From positions 307,777-371,776 of the forward strand of contig WTGP01000018.1 of NCBI GenBank assembly GCA_011523505.1: a stretch of 64,000 nucleotides of DNA. Reading direction: 5' to 3'. Source of the DNA: Gammaproteobacteria bacterium. Lineage in GTDB: Bacteria > Pseudomonadota > Gammaproteobacteria > Steroidobacterales > Foliamicaceae. The notes under the pieces are model-generated. The model was given only the letters and a program-made list of their open reading frames with translations. It ran no database searches and was not told the origin of the DNA. This document shows positions 9,731-18,788 of this stretch, piece by piece. The position numbers and the translations under genes are program-made. How positions within the stretch are numbered: position 1 is the stretch's first letter; each line of letters opens with the position of its first letter.

Positions 9731-11495
9731 TGAGCGAGCGGGCGATGAAGCGGGCGATTTCCCTTTCCAGGATCGGCAGCGGCAGGGCGCCGTTGGCCAG
9801 CACGGCGTCATGGAACGCCCGCACATCGAATTCCGCTCCCAGGGCGTCTGCCGCCCGCCGGCGCAATTCCTTGATCTTCAGTTCACCGAGCTTGTAGCCC
9901 AGCGCCTGGCCCGGCCACGCGATATAGCGGTTGATTTCGTTTTCGACGTTGGTCAGGCTGAGCGAGGTGTTGTCCGCCAGGAAGGCGACTGCCTGGTCGC
10001 GCGTCCAGCCCTTTGCATGAATTCCGGTATCGATGACCAGCCGGCAGGCCCGCCACATCTCGTAGCTCAAGCGGCCGAAATGCTCGTATGGGGTCGTGTA
10101 AACGCCCATTTCGATGCCCAGCCATTCGGTGTAGAGCGCCCAGCCTTCCACAAAGGCGGTGAATCCCAGAGTGCGGCGGAATTCAGGGACGTCCTCCAGT
10201 TCGCGCGCCAGCGCAATCTGCAGGTGATGGCCCGGAACCGCTTCGTGGACCGTCAGCGCGGGCAGCTCGTAGAGCGGGCGCTGGTCGAGCGCGTACGTGT
10301 TCAGCCAGTAATACCCGCCGCGACTGCCGCCGCGCGGTGCGGACCAGTAGCGGGCGGTGGTTCCGGTCGGCGCCATTTCCGCCGGCATCGGCATGATGCC
10401 GTAGGGCGTGCGCGGCAAGAGGTTGAACCAGCCCGGCAGAATGCCGTCCACCTTCTTGGCGATCCGCGACGCATGGCCAATCAACTGTTCGGCGGTCTCG
10501 GCGTAAAACTGCGGGTCGGTGCGCAGAAACGTAACGAACGCATCGATGCCGCCCTCGAATTGAAGTTCCTCGACAATGGCAAGCATTTCCGAGCGGATGC
10601 GCGCCACCTCGGACAATCCGATTTCATGGATTTCATCCGGAGATAGATCGAGCGTGGTCATGGCGCGTATCCGCTGCCGGTAGTATTCCGCCCCTTCGGG
10701 CAATTCCGATGCGCCGATACTGTCGCGAACGTGCAGTCGGTACTCCGTGTCCAGAAACTCCGCCAGCCGTCCCAGCGCCGGCAGCACCAGCCCGCCGATG
10801 ACCTCGCGGGCTTCCGTCTCGAGCCGCGCGCGGTCCGTCTCGCTAAGCGAATCGGGCAGGTCCCTGAATGGTGCGAAGAAGGCGCTTTCGCCGACCGCTT
10901 TTCCGGCCGGCGCGGTTACCGTAGGCAGCACGCTTTCCAACGCTACGCGCGGCGCGACAAATCCGTCGGCAATGCCGGCGCGCATGTTCTCGATGTTCTG
11001 ATCCACGTAGCGGGGGATTGCCCGCAAACGCCGCAGGTAGTCGTCGTAATCGCCGAGCTTGCGAAAGCTGACGCCGTCCGCGGCGCGCAACAGGCCGGAA
11101 TGAAAGCCGCTGTCGGCGATAAAGGGAATCCGCTCGGGGTAGAACGAAGCCGATTCGATGCGGTTGCGCAGCATCCACTCGAAAAGTTCCCGGTCCATCC
11201 TGCGTTCCTCGGGGAGCAGATCGACTTCGATCCGGTTCAGCCGGTCCGCAAATGCCGCAGCTTGCTGCCTGCGGCGCTCGATATCGTCAATCGAAACGCC
11301 GGGGAGCCGGCCGTTGTAGTCGCTGACGCCCATGGAGGTGGCCAGCAGGGGGTTTTCGCGCAGCCGGGTCGCCCACTCGTCGGCGAACAGCTCATCCAGT
11401 TGCTGCTCCACCGTCGCCGGCTGAGCGCCGGCAGGGACGACTCCCGCCGTCAACAGGATTGCCAGAATACAGATCGGACCGGCTGCTGCTCGCAT
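9720..11495 (-). CDS. DUF885 family secreted metallopeptidase-like protein
   Basis: This is a 591-aa protein of the DUF885 family, whose members are thought to be zinc carboxypeptidase-like. A signal peptide is clear (MRAAAGPICILAILLTAGVV, then AGAQ), and the start I use lies behind a Shine-Dalgarno TAGGAG. The putative metal site HEAVPGHHLQ begins at residue 417, with a further conserved region AFVEGWALYTEWL downstream providing a likely glutamate ligand. It sits at the head of the gcv run, overlapping gcvT, although no role in glycine metabolism is known. Substrate is unknown; a periplasmic or surface location is inferred. Confidence 0.85.
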   Translation of the reverse strand: MRAAAGPICILAILLTAGVVPAGAQPATVEQQLDELFADEWATRLRENPLLATSMGVSDYNGRLPGVSIDDIERRRQQAAAFADRLNRIEVDLLPEERRMDRELFEWMLRNRIESASFYPERIPFIADSGFHSGLLRAADGVSFRKLGDYDDYLRRLRAIPRYVDQNIENMRAGIADGFVAPRVALESVLPTVTAPAGKAVGESAFFAPFRDLPDSLSETDRARLETEAREVIGGLVLPALGRLAEFLDTEYRLHVRDSIGASELPEGAEYYRQRIRAMTTLDLSPDEIHEIGLSEVARIRSEMLAIVEELQFEGGIDAFVTFLRTDPQFYAETAEQLIGHASRIAKKVDGILPGWFNLLPRTPYGIMPMPAEMAPTGTTARYWSAPRGGSRGGYYWLNTYALDQRPLYELPALTVHEAVPGHHLQIALARELEDVPEFRRTLGFTAFVEGWALYTEWLGIEMGVYTTPYEHFGRLSYEMWRACRLVIDTGIHAKGWTRDQAVAFLADNTSLSLTNVENEINRYIAWPGQALGYKLGELKIKELRRRAADALGAEFDVRAFHDAVLANGALPLPILEREIARFIARSLNAG

Positions 11496-11545
11496 GCGTT
11501 TACTCCTATTGCTGCGTCGAGGGAGAGACTCCCCCGCTCCCGGCC

Positions 11546-11764
11546 TCATCTCTCTCTATAGACGATGCGCCCTTTGCTCAAATCGTAGGGTGTCAATTCC
11601 ACCGTGACCCGGTCGCCGGTAAGGATGCGGATGTAGTGTTTGCGCATCTTGCCGGAGATATGCGCCATCACCATGTGGCCGTTATCGAGCGTGACGCGGA
11701 AAGTCGTGTTGGGCAGGGTCTCGGTGACCACCCCTTGAAACTGTATCGGTTCCTGCTTCGCCAC
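11546..11764 (-). CDS. infA: Translation initiation factor IF-1
   Basis: This is IF-1, a single OB-fold protein of 72 aa (E. coli 72) that binds the ribosomal A site during initiation. The sequence is near-canonical: [20 protein letters not shown], then [17 protein letters not shown] and [16 protein letters not shown]. It lies 42 bases downstream of clpA on the same strand, the usual gammaproteobacterial neighbourhood. The tRNA-Ser found nearby in E. coli is absent here. A short GGGAG-TCT-CTCCC hairpin follows, between it and the DUF885 gene, without a T-run. Confidence 0.98.
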   Translation of the reverse strand: MAKQEPIQFQGVVTETLPNTTFRVTLDNGHMVMAHISGKMRKHYIRILTGDRVTVELTPYDLSKGRIVYRER

Positions 11765-11806
11765 TGAGCCGCTACCCCGCCGGCGCGCCGGACCGCCGCG
11801 CAGACC

Positions 11807-14065
11807 TCACTGGTCCTCCTCGGCCATCTGGCGCTCGTCCACTTCCAGGGACAGTCCCTCGCCCGATTCGTCGAGTTGCACCAGCAGGCGCCCGCCCTGC
11901 TGCAGGTCGCCGAACAGCATCCGCTCGGCCAGCGGCTTCTTGATGTGCTCCTGGATTACTCGCGCCATGGGTCGGGCGCCCATTTTACGGTCATAACCGC
12001 GCCTGGCAATCCACTCCCGGGCCTCGTCCTCCAGCACCAGGGTCACGTTCTTCCCCTGCAATTGCGCCTCGAGCTCCAGCACCAGCTTCTCGACCACGCG
12101 CAGCACCGAATCGTGCTCCAGCGCCGCAAACTGAATCACGCCGTCGAGGCGGTTGCGGAACTCCGGCGAGAACATTTTTTCGATCGCCGACATGGAGTCG
12201 CTGGAATGGTCCTGCGGCGTAAAGCCCATCGACCCGCGGGCCGCCTCGCGGGCGCCGGCGTTGGTGGTCATGACCACGATCACGTGATTGAAATCGGCCT
12301 TGCGGCCGTTGTTGTCGGTCAGCGTGCCGTGGTCCATGACCTGCAACAGCAGGTTGAACACGTCCGGATGCGCCTTCTCGATCTCGTCCAGCAGCAATAC
12401 CGAATGGGGGTGGCGGGTGACGGCTTCGGTGAGCTGTCCGCCCTGATCGAAGCCCACGTAGCCCGGCGGCGCCCCGATCAGCCGCGACGCCGTATGCCGC
12501 TCCATGTACTCCGACATGTCGAAACGCAGCAGTTCCAGGCCCAGGCAGTAGGCGAGCTGGCGCGTCACCTCGGTCTTGCCGACGCCGGTGGGACCGGAAA
12601 ACAGGAAGCTTCCGACCGGCTTTTCGGCTTCGCGCAAACCGGACCGGGCCATGCGGATTGCCGATGACAGCGCATCGATGGCGGGATCCTGACCGAAGAT
12701 CACGCGCTTCAGATTGCTTTCCAGCTGCTCCAGCAACTCGCGGTCGGAGGCCGAGACGGTCCGGGGCGGTATGCCGGCCATCTGCGCCACCACCGCCTCG
12801 ACCTGTCCTACGTCCACGATGAGTTCCTCATCCTCCGCGGCGTTCAGTTTCAGCCGCGCTCCCGCCTCATCGACCACGTCGATGGCCTTGTCCGGCAGGC
12901 AGCGGTCGCCGATATGGCGGTCCGAGAGCTCGGCGGCGGCGCGCAGGGCGTCGTCGTCGTAGCTGGTCTTGTGATGGTCCTCGAAGCGGCTCTTGAGCCC
13001 GCAAAGGATTTCGTAAGTCTCTTCCACGCTGGGCTCGGGCACGTCGATCTTCTGAAAGCGCCTGGCCAGCGCCCGGTCGCGCTCGAATACGCCGCGATAC
13101 TCCTTGTAGGTGGTGGAGCCGATGCAGCGCAGATCGCCGTTGGCCAGCACCGGCTTGATGATGTTCGAGGCATCCAGCATGCCGCCGGAAGCGGCCCCGG
13201 CGCCGATCACCGTATGGATCTCGTCGATGAACAGGATGGCTCCTTCCTCCTCGGCGAGCTCGTTGACCAGCGCCTTGAGGCGCTTTTCGAAGTCGCCCCG
13301 GTAGCGTGTTCCGGCCAGCAGCGCGCCCATGTCCAGCGCGTAGAGCGTGCACCCGTCCAGCGACGGCGGGACGTCCTCGCTCACCATCATCATCGCCAGG
13401 CCCTCGGCCAGCGCGGTCTTGCCGACGCCGGCGTCGCCCACGAAAAGCGGGTTGTTCTTGCGCCGGCGGCCAAGCACCTGCATGGCGCGCTCGATCTCGC
13501 CGGCGCGCCCCACCAGGGGGTCGATCTTGCCGTTGCGGGCGCGTTCGTTGAGATTGGCGGCGTAGGTCTCCAGTGCCCGTTTGCCGCGCGCGTCGGCGGC
13601 GTCTTCGGACGGCTCGCCGGCGGGAGAGGGTTTGGCCCGCGAAATGCCGTGGGAAATGTAGTTCACGACATCCAGGCGTGTGACGCCCTGCCGATTCAGC
13701 TCGCTTACCGCGAAGGTCTGGTTCTCGGCGAAAAGCGCCACCAAAACATTGGAGGAACTGACTTCCTTGACGCCGCTGTTCTGCACATGGGCCATGGCGC
13801 GCTTGAGTATCCGGTCGAAGGCGCGCGTGGGCCGGGTCTGCCGGTCCGCTTCCACGCCCAGAGTCGGCATGGTCTCCTCGAGATGCTCCTCCAGCGCCCG
13901 GGCCAGATCATCCACGTCGGCTTCGCAGGCAGCCAGGATCTCCGTCACTACCGGACTGCTGGTCAGGGCCAGCAGCAGATGCTCCGCCGTCAGGAATTCA
14001 TGGCGGCTCTCCCGGGCGCGCACCAGCGCGTTGGAAAGGCAGATCTCGAGTTCGCGGCTCAGCAT
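11807..14065 (-). CDS. clpA: ATP-dependent Clp protease ATP-binding subunit ClpA
   Basis: This is the AAA+ unfoldase partner of ClpP (752 aa, family about 750-760). The N-domain opens with [20 protein letters not shown]. The first P-loop GDAGVGKT has Lys216 and the second GPTGVGKT has Lys497, each followed by Walker B ([16 protein letters not shown] and [13 protein letters not shown]). The start is the ATG that gives the conserved N-terminus; the frame is open a little further upstream. clpS, encoding the adaptor that delivers N-end-rule substrates, precedes it by 28 bases. Confidence 0.97.
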   Translation of the reverse strand: MLSRELEICLSNALVRARESRHEFLTAEHLLLALTSSPVVTEILAACEADVDDLARALEEHLEETMPTLGVEADRQTRPTRAFDRILKRAMAHVQNSGVKEVSSSNVLVALFAENQTFAVSELNRQGVTRLDVVNYISHGISRAKPSPAGEPSEDAADARGKRALETYAANLNERARNGKIDPLVGRAGEIERAMQVLGRRRKNNPLFVGDAGVGKTALAEGLAMMMVSEDVPPSLDGCTLYALDMGALLAGTRYRGDFEKRLKALVNELAEEEGAILFIDEIHTVIGAGAASGGMLDASNIIKPVLANGDLRCIGSTTYKEYRGVFERDRALARRFQKIDVPEPSVEETYEILCGLKSRFEDHHKTSYDDDALRAAAELSDRHIGDRCLPDKAIDVVDEAGARLKLNAAEDEELIVDVGQVEAVVAQMAGIPPRTVSASDRELLEQLESNLKRVIFGQDPAIDALSSAIRMARSGLREAEKPVGSFLFSGPTGVGKTEVTRQLAYCLGLELLRFDMSEYMERHTASRLIGAPPGYVGFDQGGQLTEAVTRHPHSVLLLDEIEKAHPDVFNLLLQVMDHGTLTDNNGRKADFNHVIVVMTTNAGAREAARGSMGFTPQDHSSDSMSAIEKMFSPEFRNRLDGVIQFAALEHDSVLRVVEKLVLELEAQLQGKNVTLVLEDEAREWIARRGYDRKMGARPMARVIQEHIKKPLAERMLFGDLQQGGRLLVQLDESGEGLSLEVDERQMAEEDQ

Positions 14066-14093
14066 GTTCGGAAAATCTCGCGTGGAGCGAACA

Positions 14094-14426
14094 CTAGGCC
14101 TTCTCGACCACGCACGCAAGCGGATGTTCGTGGCGGCGCGCGTAGTCCAGCACCTGGGCGGCGCGGGTCTCGGCGATCTCGAAAGAAAATACCCCGCACA
14201 CGCCCCGCCCCTTCATATGCACTTCCAGCATGATGCGGGTCGCCTTCTCGCGTCCGTAACCGAACAATTTCTGCAACATCTGCACGACAAACTCCATCGG
14301 CGTATAGTCGTCGTTGAGCAGCACTACGCGATACAGTGATGGGCGCTCGACTTCCGGCGGCGCGACTTCGGTTTCCGGGGCGCTGCCGAAACCGGGCAGG
14401 CGATCCTTGTTGGTTGGCTTGTTCAT
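14094..14426 (-). CDS. clpS: ATP-dependent Clp protease adaptor ClpS
   Basis: This is the N-degron adaptor for ClpAP (110 aa; family about 100-110). The core is [20 protein letters not shown] followed by [20 protein letters not shown], with the N-degron pocket residues of the ND-D-T/Y-M and H-x-x-G regions present. The first 35 residues are a variable, probably flexible tail. I chose the ATG after CCGGAA because it gives family length, although the frame continues upstream through the repeat-bearing divergent promoter region. It is divergent from gspC. Confidence 0.96.
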   Translation of the reverse strand: MNKPTNKDRLPGFGSAPETEVAPPEVERPSLYRVVLLNDDYTPMEFVVQMLQKLFGYGREKATRIMLEVHMKGRGVCGVFSFEIAETRAAQVLDYARRHEHPLACVVEKA

Positions 14427-14442
14427 TTCCGGTATGCGGGAT

Positions 14443-14494
14443 GATGCCTCTACGGCATCCGGAACGATGCCTTCAGGGCATCTGGAATAATGCC
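14443..14494. repeat. Tandem 23-bp palindromic units between clpS and gspC
   Basis: Two complete tandem copies of a 23-bp unit (starting at 14443 and 14466) and the beginning of a third (14489) lie in the 122-bp divergent clpS-gspC gap. Each full unit is GATGCC, a five-base loop, then GGCATC and a YGGAAY tail, so each can fold into a six-bp hairpin. The third copy keeps only AATGCC before diverging. They sit just upstream of the clpS start on its transcribed side. They may be leader hairpins, regulator sites or a REP-like element; the sequence does not decide. Confidence 0.7.
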
Positions 14495-14548
14495 CTAAAG
14501 TTATCACAATCTCCCTGCAACAATGGGTCGCAAGCGTGGACATTTCGA

Positions 14549-15361
14549 ATGAGCTTCGAGAATAGCGGCAGACTTCTGTGGCGCTTGCCGGCACTTGTAC
14601 TGATGGGCGTGGCGGCGTGGCTGCTGGTGGAAATCGCGTTGACGGCCTGGGGTATGACGCAGTTCGAACCTCCGGCGGCAACAGGCGCCCGGCCGACGGC
14701 TGCGACGCGGGAGACCGGCGGGGACGCGCCCGGCAGCAGCCTCTTCGGCCTGCCCGCTCAGCGCGGCAATGCGGGACAGGCGCCGTCCGTCATTCGCAAC
14801 GGCAACTTTCGTCTCACCGGTGTCGTGGCTACAGCAAACAGGAGGCTGGCGCACGCCATCATCGAGACCGGCGGTGTTTCGGAGACCTATTTCCTCGGTG
14901 ACACCGTGGCCTCCGGCATCCGTTTGCAGGAAGTGCGGCCGCATGAGGTACTGCTTCGGCGCGGCGCCGAAACGCTCCGCCTCCCGCTCAGCGAATCGGG
15001 CATGACCGTGAGCGGGAGTCCGGCGCCGTCCGGCGCGGGCGGCATCGGCGATGAACTGCTGGCGCTTCCGCGAGAGACGCTCTCGCAATTGATCAACATG
15101 GAGCCGGTCATGGACGCCGACGGCGGAATGGAAGGCTACCGGCTTTCCCCCCGATCGCGCAGAGCATGGTTCGACAGTCTGGGGCTGGTCTCGGGCGACA
15201 TCCTGGTCGCGGTGAACGGCGTTTACTTCAAGCCGGACAACCTGGCGCAGGCCAGGCGGGAAATGAGCGCCGAAGGCGATATGATGCTAACCGTATTGCG
15301 CGACGGGGAACAGTTGGAAATAGCCGTAGGAAGCGGAAACTTCGGCCTGCTGGCCATGTGA
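14549..15361 (+). CDS. gspC: Type II secretion system protein GspC
   Basis: This is the inner-membrane GspC (270 aa), which links the secretin to the inner-membrane platform. One membrane segment lies near residues 10-33 ([16 protein letters not shown]). A homology-region domain follows (about 80-150; [20 protein letters not shown], then [16 protein letters not shown]). The C-terminal 85 residues look like a PDZ domain ([30 protein letters not shown]). The ATG is chosen for the membrane segment; the frame is open far upstream. It heads the gspCDEF run, with its stop overlapping the gspD Shine-Dalgarno sequence. Confidence 0.92.
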   Translation: MSFENSGRLLWRLPALVLMGVAAWLLVEIALTAWGMTQFEPPAATGARPTAATRETGGDAPGSSLFGLPAQRGNAGQAPSVIRNGNFRLTGVVATANRRLAHAIIETGGVSETYFLGDTVASGIRLQEVRPHEVLLRRGAETLRLPLSESGMTVSGSPAPSGAGGIGDELLALPRETLSQLINMEPVMDADGGMEGYRLSPRSRRAWFDSLGLVSGDILVAVNGVYFKPDNLAQARREMSAEGDMMLTVLRDGEQLEIAVGSGNFGLLAM

Positions 15362-15371
15362 GGGTATGCAG

Positions 15372-17321
15372 ATGAGTCCCATCCGAAAGAAACCTGTCCG
15401 GCGGTGGCCGGCGGCGGCTGTCCTGCTGCTGGCCGGCGCGCTGGCGGCCCAGCAGGACACGGTCCGTCTGAACTATCGCAACACGGACCTGCAGGAGGTG
15501 GTGGAGGCCGTTGCCGAAGCCACCGGCAGGAATTTCGTAATCGATCCCCTGGTGGGCGCGGACAGGAAGGTCAATCTTTTCGGATCGCAGCCGTTGTCCC
15601 CCGAGGCCTACTACCAGGCCTTCCTTTCCATGCTGAGCGCTCACGGCATCGTTGCCGTGCCCTCGGGGCCGGTCATCCGCCTTTCTCCGGACCGGACCAT
15701 GCGGATCCTTGCCGGCTCCGGCCCGGAGTCGACGGCGAACGACGAACTACAGACCCTCGTTCTGCCCATAAACAACGTGGACGCTCAGGGCCTGGTGCCG
15801 ATCGTGCGCCCGATGATGTCGCCCGGCGCGCACGTGGCGGCCCACCCGCCGACCAACGTCCTTATCCTTTCCGACCGCGGCTCCAACGTGAACAAGGTGG
15901 CGCGCGTAATCGGGCGCATCGACCAGAAGAACGACCAACCCGTCGAAGTGATACCGCTGGAGCATGCCAGCGCGCGGGACGTCGTTCGCGTTCTGAACGA
16001 AATGGCGGTCGGAGCGGATGCTGCCTTCAACCTGGCGGTGGCGGACGACCGCACCAACAGCATACTGCTGGGCGGCGAGCAGAATCGGCGCCTGCAACTT
16101 CGGGCCCTGGTCGCGCACCTCGATACGCCCCCGATCGAGGGCGGCGACACTCGCGTGCGCTACCTGAACTACGCCGATTCAGAAATCCTTGCGGCGCAAC
16201 TCTCGACCCAGTTCCAGGATCAAGGCACCCAGGAAGAGCGGGTTCTGGTGACCGCCGACGTTGCGACCAACGCGCTGATCATTGACGCGCCGCCGGCCAC
16301 CATGCGACAGATGCTTGCCGTTGTGGACCAGCTCGATATCCGGCGCGCACAGGTGCTGGTCGAGGTCCTGATCGCCGAGGTCAGCGCGGAACGCGCCAAC
16401 CAGCTCGGCGTCAACTGGGCGGCTTACGACCCGCAACGCGTGCTGGGCAGCACCGATTTCCCGGCCTCGGGGACCAGCCTGCGCGAACTGGTGGCCGGAT
16501 CCCTTTCCGGTACCGACCAGGGCCGGGCGGTGGCGGCCGAAGCGCTGGGGCCGGGCGCCGGCTTCGCCGTGGGGCGGGTGCGCGACGAGGGACTGAGCTT
16601 TGCGGCCCTGATCAGCGCCGTCGAGAATACCCAGGGGTCCAATATCCTGGGCACGCCCATGGTGGTCACGCTGGACAACCAGGAAGCCACGATCAACGTG
16701 GGCCAGAACGTGCCCTTTATCACCGGCAGCTACGCCAGTTCGGGCATCAATCCCAGCAGCGCCGACGGCCAGATTCGGCCGTTTACGACCGTTGGCCGCA
16801 ACGACATCGGTCTTACGCTCACGATCACGCCGCGAATCAACCAGGGCGACGCGGTGCGGCTGGATATCGACCAGAAGCTGTCCGAACTGGCGCCGTCGGT
16901 GGCCGGCGCCGTCGACCTGGTGACCAATAGCCGCGAATTGACGACCGCGGTGATCGTCGAAGACGGCGGCACGCTGGTGTTGGGCGGACTGATCCAGGAC
17001 AAGGTGCGCGAGAGCCGCCAGTCCGTGCCCGTGCTCGGCAACCTGCCGCTGATCGGCGCGCTGTTCCGCGCCAGCGGCCAGACCCGCGAGAAAACCAACC
17101 TGATGCTGTTCATCCGGCCCACCATACTGCGCGACTCGGCCCAGGCGGACGCGGCCACCAACGTCAAGTACGACTACCTGCGCCGGCAGCAACTGGCGCA
17201 ATCGTTCTCCGGAGGGAGCGCGAAGCTGCCTGAGCTTGAGGATGCCTTCAATCTTGGCGACGGGGACGAGGGCGAAGACAACGCCGGGGCGGAAGAGGCC
17301 GAAAGCTCCGATTCCGATTGA
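15372..17321 (+). CDS. gspD: Type II secretion system secretin GspD
   Basis: This is the outer-membrane secretin (649 aa). A signal peptide (AAAVLLLAGALAAQQ) is followed by an N0 domain (LNYRNTDLQEVVEAVAEATG), N1-N3 repeats, and the secretin core with VPFITGSYA and VLGGLIQDKV. A strongly acidic tail ends the protein (GDGDEGEDNAGAEEAESSDSD region). Of two nearby ATGs I chose the second, because GAGGG overlapping the gspC stop lies seven bases before it but only one base before the first. The gspE start overlaps its stop. Confidence 0.95.
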   Translation: MSPIRKKPVRRWPAAAVLLLAGALAAQQDTVRLNYRNTDLQEVVEAVAEATGRNFVIDPLVGADRKVNLFGSQPLSPEAYYQAFLSMLSAHGIVAVPSGPVIRLSPDRTMRILAGSGPESTANDELQTLVLPINNVDAQGLVPIVRPMMSPGAHVAAHPPTNVLILSDRGSNVNKVARVIGRIDQKNDQPVEVIPLEHASARDVVRVLNEMAVGADAAFNLAVADDRTNSILLGGEQNRRLQLRALVAHLDTPPIEGGDTRVRYLNYADSEILAAQLSTQFQDQGTQEERVLVTADVATNALIIDAPPATMRQMLAVVDQLDIRRAQVLVEVLIAEVSAERANQLGVNWAAYDPQRVLGSTDFPASGTSLRELVAGSLSGTDQGRAVAAEALGPGAGFAVGRVRDEGLSFAALISAVENTQGSNILGTPMVVTLDNQEATINVGQNVPFITGSYASSGINPSSADGQIRPFTTVGRNDIGLTLTITPRINQGDAVRLDIDQKLSELAPSVAGAVDLVTNSRELTTAVIVEDGGTLVLGGLIQDKVRESRQSVPVLGNLPLIGALFRASGQTREKTNLMLFIRPTILRDSAQADAATNVKYDYLRRQQLAQSFSGGSAKLPELEDAFNLGDGDEGEDNAGAEEAESSDSD

Positions 17322-18784
17322 ACACCCTGCCCTTCAGCTTCGCGCAGCGCCATGGTGTGCTGCTGACGCCGGGACCGGATGGTGAGCTGATCGCGCTGGT
17401 TCGGGCCGGCGCCGGGCTGGCCGGGCTGGCCGAGGCCGGCCGCGTAGTGCGCCGGTCCCTGCGGCCGAAACTGATCGACGCGGAAGAATTCGACCGCCGC
17501 CTGAGGGCCCGCTACGAAAGCGGCGCCGACAGCGCTTTGTCGATCGCCGAAGACCTGGACGAGGACACCGAACTGGGCGCGCTGGCGCGGGAGCTTCCGG
17601 CTCCTTCCGATCTGCTCGACAGCGAGAACGACGCCCCTATCATCCGGCTGCTGAACGCGGTGCTGGCGTCCGCGATCCGAACCGGCGCCTCCGACGTGCA
17701 TCTGGAGCCGGGCGAGTTCAACCTGAGCGTGCGCTTTCGCGTCGACGGCGTGCTTCGCGAAACGCTGAAGCTCCGGCGGGGACTGAGCCCGCTGGTGATC
17801 TCGCGCGCCAAGGTCATGGCGGACCTGGACATTGCCGAGAAACGCCTGCCGCAGGACGGCCGCATTTCCCTGCGAATCGCGGGCCGCGCGGTGGACGTGC
17901 GGGTTTCCACGCTGCCCGGCATCCACGGCGAGCGCGTGGTGCTGCGGCTGCTGGACAAGCAGTCCGGCAGGCTGGACCTCGAATCGCTGGGCATGGATGC
18001 GGGGACGCTTGAGCACATGGAGCAGCTCATTCAGCGTCCGCACGGGATCGTGCTGGTCACCGGCCCCACCGGGTCGGGCAAGACCACCACGCTGTACGCG
18101 GCGCTGGAGCGGATCAACGACAGCACGCGCAACATCATGACGGTGGAAGACCCGGTGGAGTATTACCTGGACGGCGTCGGCCAGACACAGGTCAACAACC
18201 GTGTGGGTCTCACCTTCGCCCGCGGCCTGCGCGCCATCCTGCGCCAGGATCCGGACGTCGTCATGGTGGGCGAGATCCGCGACCTGGAGACCGCGGAAAT
18301 CGCGGTGCGCGCCAGCCTTACGGGACACCTGGTCTTCTCCACGCTGCACACCAACACCGCGGTAGGAGCGGTGACCCGGTTGCGCGACATGGGGCTGGAG
18401 CCTTTTCTGATTTCTTCCAGTCTGCAGGGCATCCTGGCGCAGCGACTGGTGCGCCGGCTCGATCCGGAAACGTTCGAATCCTATTCGCCCGGCGATTACG
18501 AGTGCGCGCTGCTGGAAACGAGACCTGCGGAGGCGCCGACGCTATACCGCCCCGGTCCGGTCGCCACCGCCGATGGCGGCGGGTATCGGGGCCGCACCGG
18601 CATCTATGAGCTGGTCCGTGTCGACGACCGTTTGCGCAAACTCATACACGACGGAGCGCCGGAACAGCAGCTGGAGGATGAAGTCCGGAAGGATACGCCG
18701 GCGCTTCGCTCCAACGGACTGGACAAAGTGCGCAAAGGCATTACCTCGCTGGAAGAAGTAATGCGCGTAACCAGCGAGGAGTAG
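17318..18784 (+). CDS. gspE: Type II secretion ATPase GspE
   Basis: This is the cytoplasmic ATPase that powers type II secretion (488 aa). The P-loop GPTGSGKTTTLYAAL has Lys255, followed by the Asp box TVEDPVEYYL, Walker B DPDVVMVGEIRDLETAEI and the His box FSTLHTNTA. The start is TTG overlapping the gspD stop (TTGA). Unusually, the tetracysteine zinc motif normally found in the C-terminal subdomain before YRGRTGIYEL is gone; only one cysteine (YECALLE) remains there. The PilB encoded at 29410 keeps all four. The fold is otherwise intact. Confidence 0.94.
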   Translation: MNTLPFSFAQRHGVLLTPGPDGELIALVRAGAGLAGLAEAGRVVRRSLRPKLIDAEEFDRRLRARYESGADSALSIAEDLDEDTELGALARELPAPSDLLDSENDAPIIRLLNAVLASAIRTGASDVHLEPGEFNLSVRFRVDGVLRETLKLRRGLSPLVISRAKVMADLDIAEKRLPQDGRISLRIAGRAVDVRVSTLPGIHGERVVLRLLDKQSGRLDLESLGMDAGTLEHMEQLIQRPHGIVLVTGPTGSGKTTTLYAALERINDSTRNIMTVEDPVEYYLDGVGQTQVNNRVGLTFARGLRAILRQDPDVVMVGEIRDLETAEIAVRASLTGHLVFSTLHTNTAVGAVTRLRDMGLEPFLISSSLQGILAQRLVRRLDPETFESYSPGDYECALLETRPAEAPTLYRPGPVATADGGGYRGRTGIYELVRVDDRLRKLIHDGAPEQQLEDEVRKDTPALRSNGLDKVRKGITSLEEVMRVTSEE

Positions 18785-18788
18785 GGCC

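Noticed and set aside
11496-11545. Possible glycine riboswitch ahead of the glycine cleavage run
   Set aside because: The gap before the DUF885 gene is only 50 bases and the gaps before gcvT and gcvH are even smaller; no tandem glycine aptamer can fit.
12914-14233. Long plus-strand open frame opposite clpA (and similar ones opposite soxA, gspD, tkt, the TonB receptor and others)
   Set aside because: High-GC coding sequence produces long antisense frames; these have no recognisable domains or ribosome sites and the opposite strand carries a clear conserved gene.
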